NCBI GenBank assembly: GCA_021811385.1
Contig: JAJZPC010000009.1
Span: forward strand, 1-50,031
Length of the DNA stretch: 50,031 bases
Origin: Deltaproteobacteria bacterium
GTDB taxonomy: Bacteria; Desulfobacterota; Desulfobulbia; Desulfobulbales; Desulfurivibrionaceae
Direction: 5' to 3'
A program made the translations under genes and the position numbers. This document shows positions 42,855 through 50,031 of the stretch, piece by piece (positions within the stretch are counted from its first letter, which is position 1; every line of letters starts with the position of its first letter). The notes below the pieces were generated by a model that was not told where the DNA came from, ran no database searches, and worked only from the letters and a program-made list of their open reading frames with translations.

Positions 42855-44919
42855 TGGCGTTCATCTTCGAAAAATCGCCGATCTGCAAAAAGAGCTGGGC
42901 GATGGCGGTCAGCAGGTTCAACCGGTTGGCGCGCACCTTCTCATCCTCCGCCATGACCATGACTTCCTCGAAAAAGGTGTCAACCGGCTCCTTCATCTTG
43001 AGGATCACCCCCAGCGCCCCTTCGTAATCGCTGGCTGCAAGCAGGGGATTTGCTTCTGCGCGGACAGCCAGGTACGCCGCATGGAGCTTTTGCTCGGCAC
43101 TCTCGGTGAGCAGCTCCGCTTGCACCTCGGTTTCGCTGTTCTCCTTGATGATATTGATCACCCGTTTGAATGCTCCGGCCAGAACCGTAAAGGCCTCCTG
43201 GCCGCTGATGGCCATGAGGGCGTTGATCCGGTGTTTGCAATCCACCGGATCGTCGAAGGAAACCGAGGTGACCGCTTCCACCGCCTCGGCCGGGATTCCC
43301 TGGCCGGTGAGATCGTTGCTGAAACGGCCCTTGATAAATTCGAGCACGTTGCGGCGGGCGTCGGCCTTGGGGACGGTCAGCTTGTCTCCGTACAGGGAGA
43401 GTGCCTGGTCCACGAACTCGGCCAGGGAGAGGCTGAAACCCATGGCGCTGATGATATTGAGCAGTCCCAGCGAGAGGCGGCGCAGGCCAAAGGGGTCGGC
43501 GGTGCCGGTGGGGATCTGGCCGATGCCGAAGCAGCCGGCGATGGAGTCAAGCCGGTCGGCCATGCCGACCAGCGATCCGGGGATCGAGGCGGGCAGCACG
43601 CCGCCTGCCCGGACCGGCAGGTAATGCTCCCGGATGGCCGTGGCAACCTCCGGAGCCTCGCCGCCGAGCAGGGCGTAATCGTGGCCGATCGCCCCTTGCA
43701 GGGTGGGGAACTCGCCCACCATGTCGGTCAGCAGGTCGGTCTTGGCCAGGAGGGCCGCCCGTTCGGTCTGGGCCAGGTGTTGGGGCGCCAGCTTTTTGGC
43801 CAGCAGACCGGCCAGGGTGGTGACGCGCTTGGTTTTGTCGAGCATGGTGCCCAGTTTGTGCTGGAAGATAACACCCGTCAGGTCTTCCACCCGGTCCGCC
43901 AGAGTCTTCCGCTGGTCTTCCTTGAAAAAGAAGAAGGCATCCTCCAGCCGCGCCCGGATTACCCGCTGGTGGCCGTCGGCGGCAAGCTTCGCATCCCGGG
44001 TGTCGGTGTTGTTCACCGCGATGAAATGGGGCATGAGCTTGCCCGTGGCGTCGACCACGGCAAAGTATTTCTGGTGCTCGCGCATGGAGGTGATCAATAC
44101 CTCGCGGGGCAGGGCCAGGAAGCGCTCTTCAAAGGTGCCGCAGATGGCAAAGGGCTTTTCCACCAGATTGCACACCGTGTCCACCAGCTCGTCATCCGGG
44201 AGGATCGTCCCCCCTGCCTGCCGGGCCGCCTTGGTGATCTCGGCAACCACCGCACTGCGGCGTTCCTGGGGCTCGACCAGAACCTGGGCCGTGCGCAGGG
44301 TTTCGACGTAGTCGCCGTAGCCGGAGGCAGGGAAGGGCCCTTGGGCCATGAAGCGATGGCCGCGGGTGGTGTCGGCGCTGGTGATGGTGTCCAGGGAGAA
44401 GGGCACGGTCTTGCCGCCATAGACAGCAAGCAGCCACTGGATCGGCCGGGCAAAGCTGGTGCGGCCCGCGCCCCAGCGCATGGATTTGGGGAAATTGAGG
44501 CCGGTGACCACCTCGGGCAGCAGTTCGGCAAGGAGCTCTTCGGTGGGGCGGCCGATCTGTTCGATGCGCACCATGAGGTATTCGCCTTTGGGCGTTGCCA
44601 GTGTCCGCAGGGCCTCAACCTCGACCCCGTTCTTTTTGGCAAAGCCGATGGCCGCCTGGGTGGGCCGGCCATTCTGGTCAAAGGCCGCCTTTTTCGGGGG
44701 GCCGAGAATTTCCTCTTCCCGATCCGGCTGGCGCTCGGCCAGGTCGCGGACCGATACGGCAAGACGTCGCGGGGTCGCGGCGGTGCGCAGGGTGGAATAG
44801 GGCAGGGCCAGAGCGGTGAGCCGCTCGCCGAGGATTTTTTCCAGCTGGGCAAGGGCGGGCATGATATAGCCGGCCGGGATTTCTTCGGTGCCGATTTCAA
44901 AGAGGAGTTCGTGTTGCAT
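42844..44919 (-). CDS. glyS: Glycyl-tRNA synthetase beta subunit
   Basis: Beta subunit (691 aa) of the bacterial alpha2beta2 glycyl-tRNA synthetase, needed for tRNA(Gly) recognition. It begins MQHELLFEIGTEEIPAGYI and contains GPPKKAAFD, the conserved LLTDMVGEFPTLQGAIG and the ADRLDSIAGCFGIGQIPTGTADPFGLRR stretch near 500, followed by a DALR-like anticodon-binding end. The alpha subunit gene glyQ, usually adjacent, is not in this window; the upstream neighbour is the FolE2-like gene 48 bases away. Its 3' end overlaps the HDOD gene fragment. Confidence 0.97.
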   Translation of the reverse strand: MQHELLFEIGTEEIPAGYIMPALAQLEKILGERLTALALPYSTLRTAATPRRLAVSVRDLAERQPDREEEILGPPKKAAFDQNGRPTQAAIGFAKKNGVEVEALRTLATPKGEYLMVRIEQIGRPTEELLAELLPEVVTGLNFPKSMRWGAGRTSFARPIQWLLAVYGGKTVPFSLDTITSADTTRGHRFMAQGPFPASGYGDYVETLRTAQVLVEPQERRSAVVAEITKAARQAGGTILPDDELVDTVCNLVEKPFAICGTFEERFLALPREVLITSMREHQKYFAVVDATGKLMPHFIAVNNTDTRDAKLAADGHQRVIRARLEDAFFFFKEDQRKTLADRVEDLTGVIFQHKLGTMLDKTKRVTTLAGLLAKKLAPQHLAQTERAALLAKTDLLTDMVGEFPTLQGAIGHDYALLGGEAPEVATAIREHYLPVRAGGVLPASIPGSLVGMADRLDSIAGCFGIGQIPTGTADPFGLRRLSLGLLNIISAMGFSLSLAEFVDQALSLYGDKLTVPKADARRNVLEFIKGRFSNDLTGQGIPAEAVEAVTSVSFDDPVDCKHRINALMAISGQEAFTVLAGAFKRVINIIKENSETEVQAELLTESAEQKLHAAYLAVRAEANPLLAASDYEGALGVILKMKEPVDTFFEEVMVMAEDEKVRANRLNLLTAIAQLFLQIGDFSKMNAINP

Positions 44920-44967
44920 GGTCAGTTTCTCGCGATATTTTTTTAACGGGTGGTTGTGCGCACAGGT

Positions 44968-45735
44968 TCAGGATACTGCCGTCTTATTGTCATCCCGCCA
45001 TTCCAGGGAGGCAAAGGTGTTATACCCCTGCGAAAGGTTTTCCACCAGGACGGAAAACCAGGCGATGGCCGGATGGTTTTCAAGCTTGCGGCCAAGGGCC
45101 GTGGTAATGCTCTCCACGGAAAGGGTGTATTCCGTGCAGTCTGTGGCCGTTGGCCAGCAAAGATCGTGGGAGGTCACCTCTTCCACCAGCTGGATGATAT
45201 CCTCGATCCAGATGAAATGCTTGAACCGCAGCCGGATGGTGGCCCTGCCCCAGTGACCCAGGGAGCGCGGCAGCCCCTGGCCGATCTGGGACGGCAACGG
45301 CGGGGAGATGGGCACCTGGATCTCCAGGGTGAGATCGTCGGTTTTGTCCAGGGAGCCATGCATGGTGCACTGGTATTCATTCATGCCCACCGACTGCGCC
45401 TGCGGAGAGGATTTTTTGAGAAAATAGGGAAACGAGATCTCCATGTGGGCTGCTTCCGCCTGGAGCCGGATCTTCATCTCCTCAAGGATGCGATGGAAAC
45501 TTTTCAGGTTGATCTCGCCGTGGAACCGGTTGAGGATCTCCACGAACCGGCTCATGTGGGTGCCCTTGAACTGGTGGGGCAGATTGACGTACATGTTGAC
45601 CGTGGCCACGGTCTTCTGTGTCTTTTGGGCTTTGTCCAGGACCGTGACCGGATAGGCGATGTTCTTGACGCCGACCTTCTTGATGTTGATCCGGCGGTAA
45701 TCACGCTGGCCTTGGATATCTTTCATGTCGCTCAT
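44968..45735 (-). CDS. FolE2-family (GTP cyclohydrolase IB-like) protein lacking usual active-site motifs
   Basis: Protein of 255 aa. The first half is a good FolE2 match: KVGVKNIAYPVTVLD near residue 20, KGTHMSRFVEILN near 58 and FHRILEEMKIRLQAEAAHME near 80. In the second half the motif expected around LCPCSKEIS...GAHNQR reads ISPPLPSQIGQ...LGHWGR, so the metal/catalytic Cys is absent. The C-terminal HNHSAYA is replaced by YNTFASLE. The reading frame is intact. It may be a non-catalytic or re-purposed tunnelling-fold protein. The start ATG 45735 overlaps a small upstream frame (TAATG). Confidence 0.75.
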   Translation of the reverse strand: MSDMKDIQGQRDYRRINIKKVGVKNIAYPVTVLDKAQKTQKTVATVNMYVNLPHQFKGTHMSRFVEILNRFHGEINLKSFHRILEEMKIRLQAEAAHMEISFPYFLKKSSPQAQSVGMNEYQCTMHGSLDKTDDLTLEIQVPISPPLPSQIGQGLPRSLGHWGRATIRLRFKHFIWIEDIIQLVEEVTSHDLCWPTATDCTEYTLSVESITTALGRKLENHPAIAWFSVLVENLSQGYNTFASLEWRDDNKTAVS

Positions 45736-45896
45736 TAGCAAACGTTCCCCAGCACCGAATCTGCTTTGTCATCGGCCTGCTCATGTGCAATAGCACACTT
45801 CGCAGACCTCTTTCGCGCATCTCCGGTACTGGTGAACGTTTGCAGCTTGAGTGGAAACCGTTTTCTTGTAGTTCTCAGGGGAACGGATACGCTCAT
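45735..45896 (-). CDS. Possible small ORF upstream of the FolE2-like gene
   Basis: A 53-codon frame starts at ATG 45896 (MSVSVPLRTTRKRF) and its TAA overlaps the ATG of the FolE2-like gene. The peptide is basic and then polar (...AIAHEQADDKADSVLG). There is no clear ribosome-binding site or family. The overlap is the only support for translation. Confidence 0.22.
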   Translation of the reverse strand: MSVSVPLRTTRKRFPLKLQTFTSTGDARKRSAKCAIAHEQADDKADSVLGNVC

Positions 45897-45943
45897 TGGA
45901 CAGGAGGGCGGGATCGGTCTGTTTTTTCTCGTTGGCTCAATTC

Positions 45944-46294
45944 TCAGGCAAGATGTTTTTTCACTGCTGCCTTGAGTTCGTCCAGGTTGGAAGATTTGAC
46001 GATGTACTCATCGGAGGCCCAGGTGGCCAGATCCTGCTTGAATTCCTGGTAGGCGGAACTCAGGATCACCGGCAGGGAGGGATTCATTTCCTTGATCTGG
46101 CGCAGGACATCGATGCCGTTGATGCCGGGCATGTTGATGTCGAGGATGACGAGATCCGGCAGGATGATCTTCAGCTGGCTCAGGGCTTCTTCCCCGGACA
46201 GGGCCGAGTGCACCTCGTATCCTTCTTCTTCCAGCTCTTCGCGGTACAGGAGATGGATGCTGTCTTCATCGTCAACAAGCAGTATTTTTTTCAT
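45944..46294 (-). CDS. Single-domain response regulator
   Basis: Receiver domain of 116 aa with no output domain. Asp8/Asp9 in LVDDED, phosphoacceptor Asp52 in LVILDINMPGINGIDVL, Ser79/Ser80 and Lys100 are in place. The ATG at 46294 lies just after a GGGGGGG run acting as ribosome-binding site. It is downstream of galT on the same strand (49 bases). The partner kinase is not in the window. It is not close to the CheY of this window in sequence. Confidence 0.93.
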   Translation of the reverse strand: MKKILLVDDEDSIHLLYREELEEEGYEVHSALSGEEALSQLKIILPDLVILDINMPGINGIDVLRQIKEMNPSLPVILSSAYQEFKQDLATWASDEYIVKSSNLDELKAAVKKHLA

Positions 46295-46343
46295 TGATCC
46301 CCCCCCGTTGTCTCTTGCCAAGGGTCGTGAGAGTTGCTGTCCT

Positions 46344-47345
46344 TCAGATCGCCGCTTCCTTTAGGAATTGGGCTGCTTCTTCAGGCGGAATGGAGTTGAT
46401 GTAAAAACCGGATCCCCATTCAAACCCGGCGATCATTGTCAGTTTGGGCATGATCTCAAAATGCCAGTGATAATGCTCAAGGGGCTGCGAGCGCAAGGGC
46501 GCGCCATGCAGCACAAAATTGTAGGGCACATTGGGAATGCAGGCGTCCAGGCGGCGCATGCATTCCGAAAAGATCGCGGTGAGCGCCTTGAAGTGGTCGT
46601 CATCCATGGCAAGGTAGGAAGAGGCATGACGCTTGGGCAGGATCCACATCTCGAAGGGCGAACGGGGCGCATAGGGGACAATGGCGAGAAACAGCTCGTT
46701 TTCCGCCACCACCCGCTTGTTCTGGTTTATTTCCTGGCGGATGATGTCGCAGAAGATGCAGCGTTCCTTGTACTTGTAGTAGGAGAGACTTCCCTCGATC
46801 TCCGAGCTGATCATGCGCGGGACAATGGGCAGGGCAATGAGCTGGGAGTGGGAGTGTTCCAGCGAGGCCCCGGCCGCGGCGCCAAAATTCTTGAACACCA
46901 TGACATACCGGAAGCGCGGATCCTGGGCCAGGTCGAGCAGTCGATCCCGGTAAGCCAGGAAAACCTTGATCATGCGATCCGCGGGCAGGTTGGCAAAGGA
47001 TTCGTTGTGGTCCGGGGTTTCGATGATGACCTCGTGGGCGCCGATGCCGTTCATCCGGTCGTAGAGGCCGTCGCCCTCCTTGTTGAGGTTGCCCTCGATG
47101 ATGAGGGCGGGGTACTTGTTGGGTACGACCCGCAGATCCCAGCCGGGTCTGTTGGCCTGATGGCCCGAAGCGCTGCTGTAGCTCAGAACCTCCGGAGGCG
47201 TTGTGTTCTCGTTGCCTGGGCACAGTGGGCAAAATCCCCCCCTGGTCTCGCTTTTTTCCACGATGAAGTCGGTGGGGCGTTTTCCCCGTTCGGTGGAGAT
47301 GATGATCCAGCGGCCAATGATCGGGTCTTTGCGCAGTTCAGGCAT
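46344..47345 (-). CDS. galT: Galactose-1-phosphate uridylyltransferase
   Basis: HIT-superfamily enzyme (333 aa) exchanging UMP between UDP-glucose and galactose-1-phosphate (Leloir pathway). It starts MPELRKDPIIGRWIIIS, has the zinc ligands in FCPLCPGNE (near 38), the active-site LEHSHSQLIALP with the nucleophilic His (near 165), a second CIFCDII pair, and HYHWHFEIMPKL near 293. This is the archaeal/deltaproteobacterial-type GalT. It starts 9 bases after dksA. Other gal genes are not in the window. Confidence 0.95.
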   Translation of the reverse strand: MPELRKDPIIGRWIIISTERGKRPTDFIVEKSETRGGFCPLCPGNENTTPPEVLSYSSASGHQANRPGWDLRVVPNKYPALIIEGNLNKEGDGLYDRMNGIGAHEVIIETPDHNESFANLPADRMIKVFLAYRDRLLDLAQDPRFRYVMVFKNFGAAAGASLEHSHSQLIALPIVPRMISSEIEGSLSYYKYKERCIFCDIIRQEINQNKRVVAENELFLAIVPYAPRSPFEMWILPKRHASSYLAMDDDHFKALTAIFSECMRRLDACIPNVPYNFVLHGAPLRSQPLEHYHWHFEIMPKLTMIAGFEWGSGFYINSIPPEEAAQFLKEAAI

Positions 47346-47354
47346 CGCGGTCTC

Positions 47355-47720
47355 TTATAGTCCTTTTTGGGCCCTTTCCTGGTTTTCCTGGAGAGTTTTG
47401 CATTCGATGCACTGGGTCGTCACCGGCCGCGCCTCCAGGCGTTTGGTGGAAATCTCGTCGCCGCACTCATCGCAGATGCCGTAGGTTCCTTCGTCGATGC
47501 GTTCGATGGCTTCCCGGATCTTGGCAAGCAGCTTGCGCTCGCGGTCACGGATGCGGAGTTCGAAGCTCCGGTCGGACTCCGCGCTGGCCCGGTCTGTGGG
47601 ATCGGGATAATTCTCCGTGCTGTCGGTCATCTCGTGGATGGTCTTTTCAGCCTCCTGCAAAAGATCTTGGCTCATGGTCTCCAGCTTCTGGCGAAAATAC
47701 TCAAGTTGTTCTCTATTCAC
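47355..47720 (-). CDS. dksA: RNA polymerase-binding transcription factor DksA
   Basis: DksA/TraR protein of 121 aa acting with ppGpp on RNA polymerase. A coiled coil (about 1-75) has the tip motif NYPDPTDRASAE with the Asp and Ala needed for activity. The zinc finger is CDECGDEI...CIECK. The start is put at GTG 47720, preceded by AAGGGAG at 7 bases; a TTG ten codons upstream lacks such a site. It lies between moaC and galT. Confidence 0.95.
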   Translation of the reverse strand: MNREQLEYFRQKLETMSQDLLQEAEKTIHEMTDSTENYPDPTDRASAESDRSFELRIRDRERKLLAKIREAIERIDEGTYGICDECGDEISTKRLEARPVTTQCIECKTLQENQERAQKGL

Positions 47721-47753
47721 AGTCTTACTCCCTTGGTATACCTTGGGCAAGCG

Positions 47754-48254
47754 TTATCCGTTACGCTGATAGCTTCCGCTTTTGCCCCCGATTTTCCTTT
47801 CCAGTCTGATGTTGTTAATGATCATGCCTTTGTCCACAGCCTTACACATATCATAAATGGTCAGGGCGGCGACCGAGACGGCGGTGAGCGCCTCCATCTC
47901 GACTCCGGTCCTGCCGGTAATTCCTACGGTGGCGGTAATTTCTATGGTGTGTGTCCTGTCATTCAGATCAAAATCAACGGTCACCTTGTTGATGGCCAGC
48001 GGGTGGGTCAGGGGGATAAGGGCGTCGACCTTTTTGGCCGCCATGATTCCGGCGATCCGGGCGACCCCGAGCACGTCGCCCTTGGCGATATTCCCTTCCC
48101 GCACCAGCTGAAACGCCTGCGGGGAAAGGGAAATGGAGCCGGAGGCCGTTGCTTCCCGCACGGTTTCGTTTTTGCCGCCCACGTCGACCATGCGGGCATT
48201 CCCGGATTCGTCAAAATGGGTGAGAGGGTTTTCGGTCAAGGGCTGGTCGCTCAT
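47754..48254 (-). CDS. moaC: Cyclic pyranopterin monophosphate synthase MoaC
   Basis: Second enzyme of molybdenum cofactor synthesis, completing cPMP formation after MoaA. Diagnostic stretches are [18 protein letters not shown] near residue 12, [13 protein letters not shown] near 80, [13 protein letters not shown] near 115 and [11 protein letters not shown] near 130. It is 166 aa from the ATG at 48254; a TTG nine codons upstream would overlap dnaJ. Other moa genes are not present here. Confidence 0.95.
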   Translation of the reverse strand: MSDQPLTENPLTHFDESGNARMVDVGGKNETVREATASGSISLSPQAFQLVREGNIAKGDVLGVARIAGIMAAKKVDALIPLTHPLAINKVTVDFDLNDRTHTIEITATVGITGRTGVEMEALTAVSVAALTIYDMCKAVDKGMIINNIRLERKIGGKSGSYQRNG

Positions 48255-48277
48255 TGTCGCTGTCCGGAGAGGAAGAA

Positions 48278-49396
48278 TCAAGGATTTTCGTCGGAAAATT
48301 TGTGGAGGAATTTTTTGAAAAATCCTTCTTCTTCCTTGGTGGCGCCCCTTTCTTTCTGCAGGGTGTCGAATTCCGCGAGCAGTTCTTTTTCGCGCGCGGT
48401 CAATTTTTTCGGGATGACAACCTTGATCTCAACGATCATGTTGCCCGGATTCCCGCCCCGGAGGGAGGGAACGCCTTCGCCCTTCAGGGTGAGGATCTGC
48501 TCCGGCTGGGTTCCCGCCGGGATTACCAGCTTTTTGGCGCCGTTGATGGTCGGCACTTCCACGGTGGCGCCCAGCGCGGCCTGCACCATGGTCAGGGGGA
48601 AGAGGCAGTGGATTTCGTTGCCCTCCCGGAGGAAGAACTCATGGGGCTCCACATGCATGATCACATACAGGTCGCCCGGCGGCCCTCCCTTGCGGCCGCC
48701 CTCGCCCTCGCCCCGCAACCGCATGCGGGCTCCGGTGTCGATTCCGGCCGGGATCTTCAGGGAGACCTTCTTCGTTTTCTTGACAAGTCCCTCGCCCTGG
48801 CAATCATTGCACGGATCGGTGATGATTGTGCCTTCGCCGTGGCATTTGGGGCAGGTGGTCTGCACCCGGAAAAAGCCCTGGGCATGCACTACCTGGCCAT
48901 GTCCCTTGCAGGTGGCGCAGGTCGATGCCTTGTGGCCGGGGCGCAGGCCGGTGCCATCGCAGGTCCAGCAGGTTTCCCGCTTGGTGATCTCGATCTCTTT
49001 TTCCGCGCCATGCACCGCATCCATGAAGCTGATGCCCAGGTCGTAGCGCAGGTCGTTTCCTGGCATGGGCCCCTGGCGCCTTTGCCCGGAGCGAGCCCCG
49101 AACATGTCGCCGAAGATATCGCCAAAGCTGGAGAAGATATCCTCAAAATTCCCCGGCCCGCTGTAGCCGCTGTCTTTGAGGCCTGCGACCCCGTAGCGGT
49201 CGTAGATCTTCCGCTTTTCCAGGTCGCCGAGAATTTCGTAGGCCTCGGCCGCGGACTTGAATTTATCCTCCGCCGCCTTGTCGTCCGGATTTTTGTCCGG
49301 ATGGTATTTCATGGCCAGTTTGCGGTACGCTTTTTTTATTTCCTCCGCAGTCGCATCCGGGGAAACCCCGAGCCGCTTGTAAAAATCGTTCTCCAT
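48278..49396 (-). CDS. dnaJ: Chaperone protein DnaJ
   Basis: Hsp40 co-chaperone of DnaK, 372 aa. The J domain (1-70) includes the HPD motif in [12 protein letters not shown] Gly/Phe-rich region (75-115) follows, then four zinc-binding repeats of CxxCxGxG type ([32 protein letters not shown]), then the C-terminal substrate-binding domains. It starts 3 bases after rpoZ. With dnaK not nearby, it is one of possibly several DnaJ copies. Confidence 0.96.
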   Translation of the reverse strand: MENDFYKRLGVSPDATAEEIKKAYRKLAMKYHPDKNPDDKAAEDKFKSAAEAYEILGDLEKRKIYDRYGVAGLKDSGYSGPGNFEDIFSSFGDIFGDMFGARSGQRRQGPMPGNDLRYDLGISFMDAVHGAEKEIEITKRETCWTCDGTGLRPGHKASTCATCKGHGQVVHAQGFFRVQTTCPKCHGEGTIITDPCNDCQGEGLVKKTKKVSLKIPAGIDTGARMRLRGEGEGGRKGGPPGDLYVIMHVEPHEFFLREGNEIHCLFPLTMVQAALGATVEVPTINGAKKLVIPAGTQPEQILTLKGEGVPSLRGGNPGNMIVEIKVVIPKKLTAREKELLAEFDTLQKERGATKEEEGFFKKFLHKFSDENP

Positions 49397-49399
49397 GGG

Positions 49400-49681
49400 C
49401 TAGAGGGACGCCTCTTCTGTCAGATCAACACCCCTGGCCGGAGCGTCTTCGATGCCCGGAGCATCTTCCTTGGTGGGGGTGAAATCCTTGATGGTGGAAA
49501 AACTCACTTGGCCGGAGGCGATTTCGCGCAAGGTGGCGACAATCTCCTTGTTTTTGCATTTTACAAGAAAAGGAGCGTTCTTGCGGTGCTGTTTGACCCG
49601 TTCAACGGCAAGATGGATAAGGGAAAAACGATTTTCATTGCCTATCTGGCTCAGGCAATCTTCGACGGTGATGCGTGCCAT
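49400..49681 (-). CDS. rpoZ: DNA-directed RNA polymerase omega subunit
   Basis: Omega subunit of 93 aa, aiding beta-prime folding and, in many species, ppGpp binding. It begins MARITVEDCLSQIGNENRFSLIHLAVERVKQ, the classical omega N-terminus. A strong AGGAGGAG ribosome-binding site and a sigma-70-like promoter lie upstream. It is the first gene of the rpoZ-dnaJ-moaC-dksA-galT run. Confidence 0.96.
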   Translation of the reverse strand: MARITVEDCLSQIGNENRFSLIHLAVERVKQHRKNAPFLVKCKNKEIVATLREIASGQVSFSTIKDFTPTKEDAPGIEDAPARGVDLTEEASL

Positions 49682-49740
49682 AATGCAACTCCTCCTGTGG
49701 GAAATCTCCCGTTGGGTATCGCGGTAGTATAAACTTCAAA

Positions 49741-49768
49741 AGTATAATCCATCCCGGTTTTTTGGCAA
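49741..49768 (-). promoter_or_regulatory. Sigma-70-type promoter of rpoZ
   Basis: Read on the minus strand: -35 TTGCCA, a 16-base spacer and -10 TATACT, ending about 60 bases upstream of the rpoZ start. Confidence 0.65.
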
Positions 49769-50031
49769 TCCTTTTTTCTGAAGAGCCTGTTTTGCTAAGA
49801 AAATAAAGATGGTTGTCTGTTTGGTGGCATGGAAAATGCTTATGATTAAGGCCGGATTGAGGAGAAACGGTGGCCCGGGGGGATGAATCAGAAAAAAATT
49901 CCTTGTAGGACGCGGGATCCAGGTTCTCCACAGGACGAACGGGAAAAAAATTCCCATATCGGCTCGCAGGCAATGCTGTCATTTTATTGACTGACGCTTT
50001 GCTGTGATGGAGCAAAGCAACAGGGGGAGAG
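49769..50031. other. Non-coding end of the window
   Basis: No gene is supported in these 263 bases. They contain two inverted repeats: GGGAA/TTCCC around a poly-A loop (49941-49955) and a perfect 8-bp pair GCTTTGCT/AGCAAAGC (49996-50018). No tRNA fold was found. Confidence 0.5.

Noticed and set aside
49769..50031. tRNA or small RNA gene at the window end
   Set aside because: Only short inverted repeats are present; no cloverleaf or T-loop consensus was seen.

Overview
The window looks like the chromosome of a motile, Gram-negative anaerobe of the Desulfobacterota, most likely a Desulfobulbales-type bacterium. This is an inference from gene content and order: infB-rbfA-nrnA-truB-rpsO-pnp, a type III glutamine synthetase behind amtB-glnB-glnD, a flagellar export operon with a sigma-54 promoter, a chemoreceptor with a c-type heme motif, and a cbiR-cobT-cobS set. 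Most of the window is GC-rich and tightly packed, with many ATGA-type overlaps. No rRNA, tRNA, transposase, integrase or CRISPR array was found.

1-7.7 kb is a translation/RNA block on the plus strand: IF2, RbfA, NrnA, TruB, S15 and PNPase, with a promoter and terminator around rpsO. 7.7-13.2 kb holds an M16 peptidase, dUTPase, a metallo-beta-lactamase-fold hydrolase and a cobamide nucleotide-loop module (CbiR-like phosphodiesterase, CobT, CobS). 13.2-21.7 kb is on the minus strand: a heme-type chemoreceptor, then amtB-glnB-glnD-glnA (GSIII) downstream of a near-perfect sigma-54 promoter, i.e. a nitrogen-control unit.

21.7-34.1 kb is one long minus-strand flagellar block, fliL-fliM-fliN-fliO-fliP-fliQ-fliR-flhB-flhA-flhF-flhG-fliA-cheY plus a second FliL-like protein. 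A sigma-54 promoter lies upstream of fliL. FlhB carries NPTR where NPTH is usual. 34.3-38.0 kb (plus) has a DUF362 protein, a FabL-type enoyl-ACP reductase, Maf and an EAL-like/HDOD signalling protein.

38.0-42.7 kb is the most unusual region. It is an accessory island lying exactly between two 137-bp direct repeats that are both the 3' end of the HDOD gene; the second copy is a truncated fragment abutting glyS. The island contains a REP-like inverted pair, a (CAGA)14 tetranucleotide repeat inside a short leader reading frame that ends in an ATGA overlap with a homospermidine-synthase-like dehydrogenase, an EamA exporter coupled by another ATGA, a SET-domain protein, and a very AT-rich TIR-like protein with two membrane segments. 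The repeat and chained overlaps suggest a phase-variable, translationally coupled module.

42.8-49.7 kb (minus) returns to core genes: rpoZ-dnaJ-moaC-dksA-galT, a single-domain response regulator, a FolE2-family protein that lacks the usual Cys/His active-site motifs, and glyS. rpoZ has a recognisable sigma-70 promoter. The last 260 bases hold no gene that I can support.
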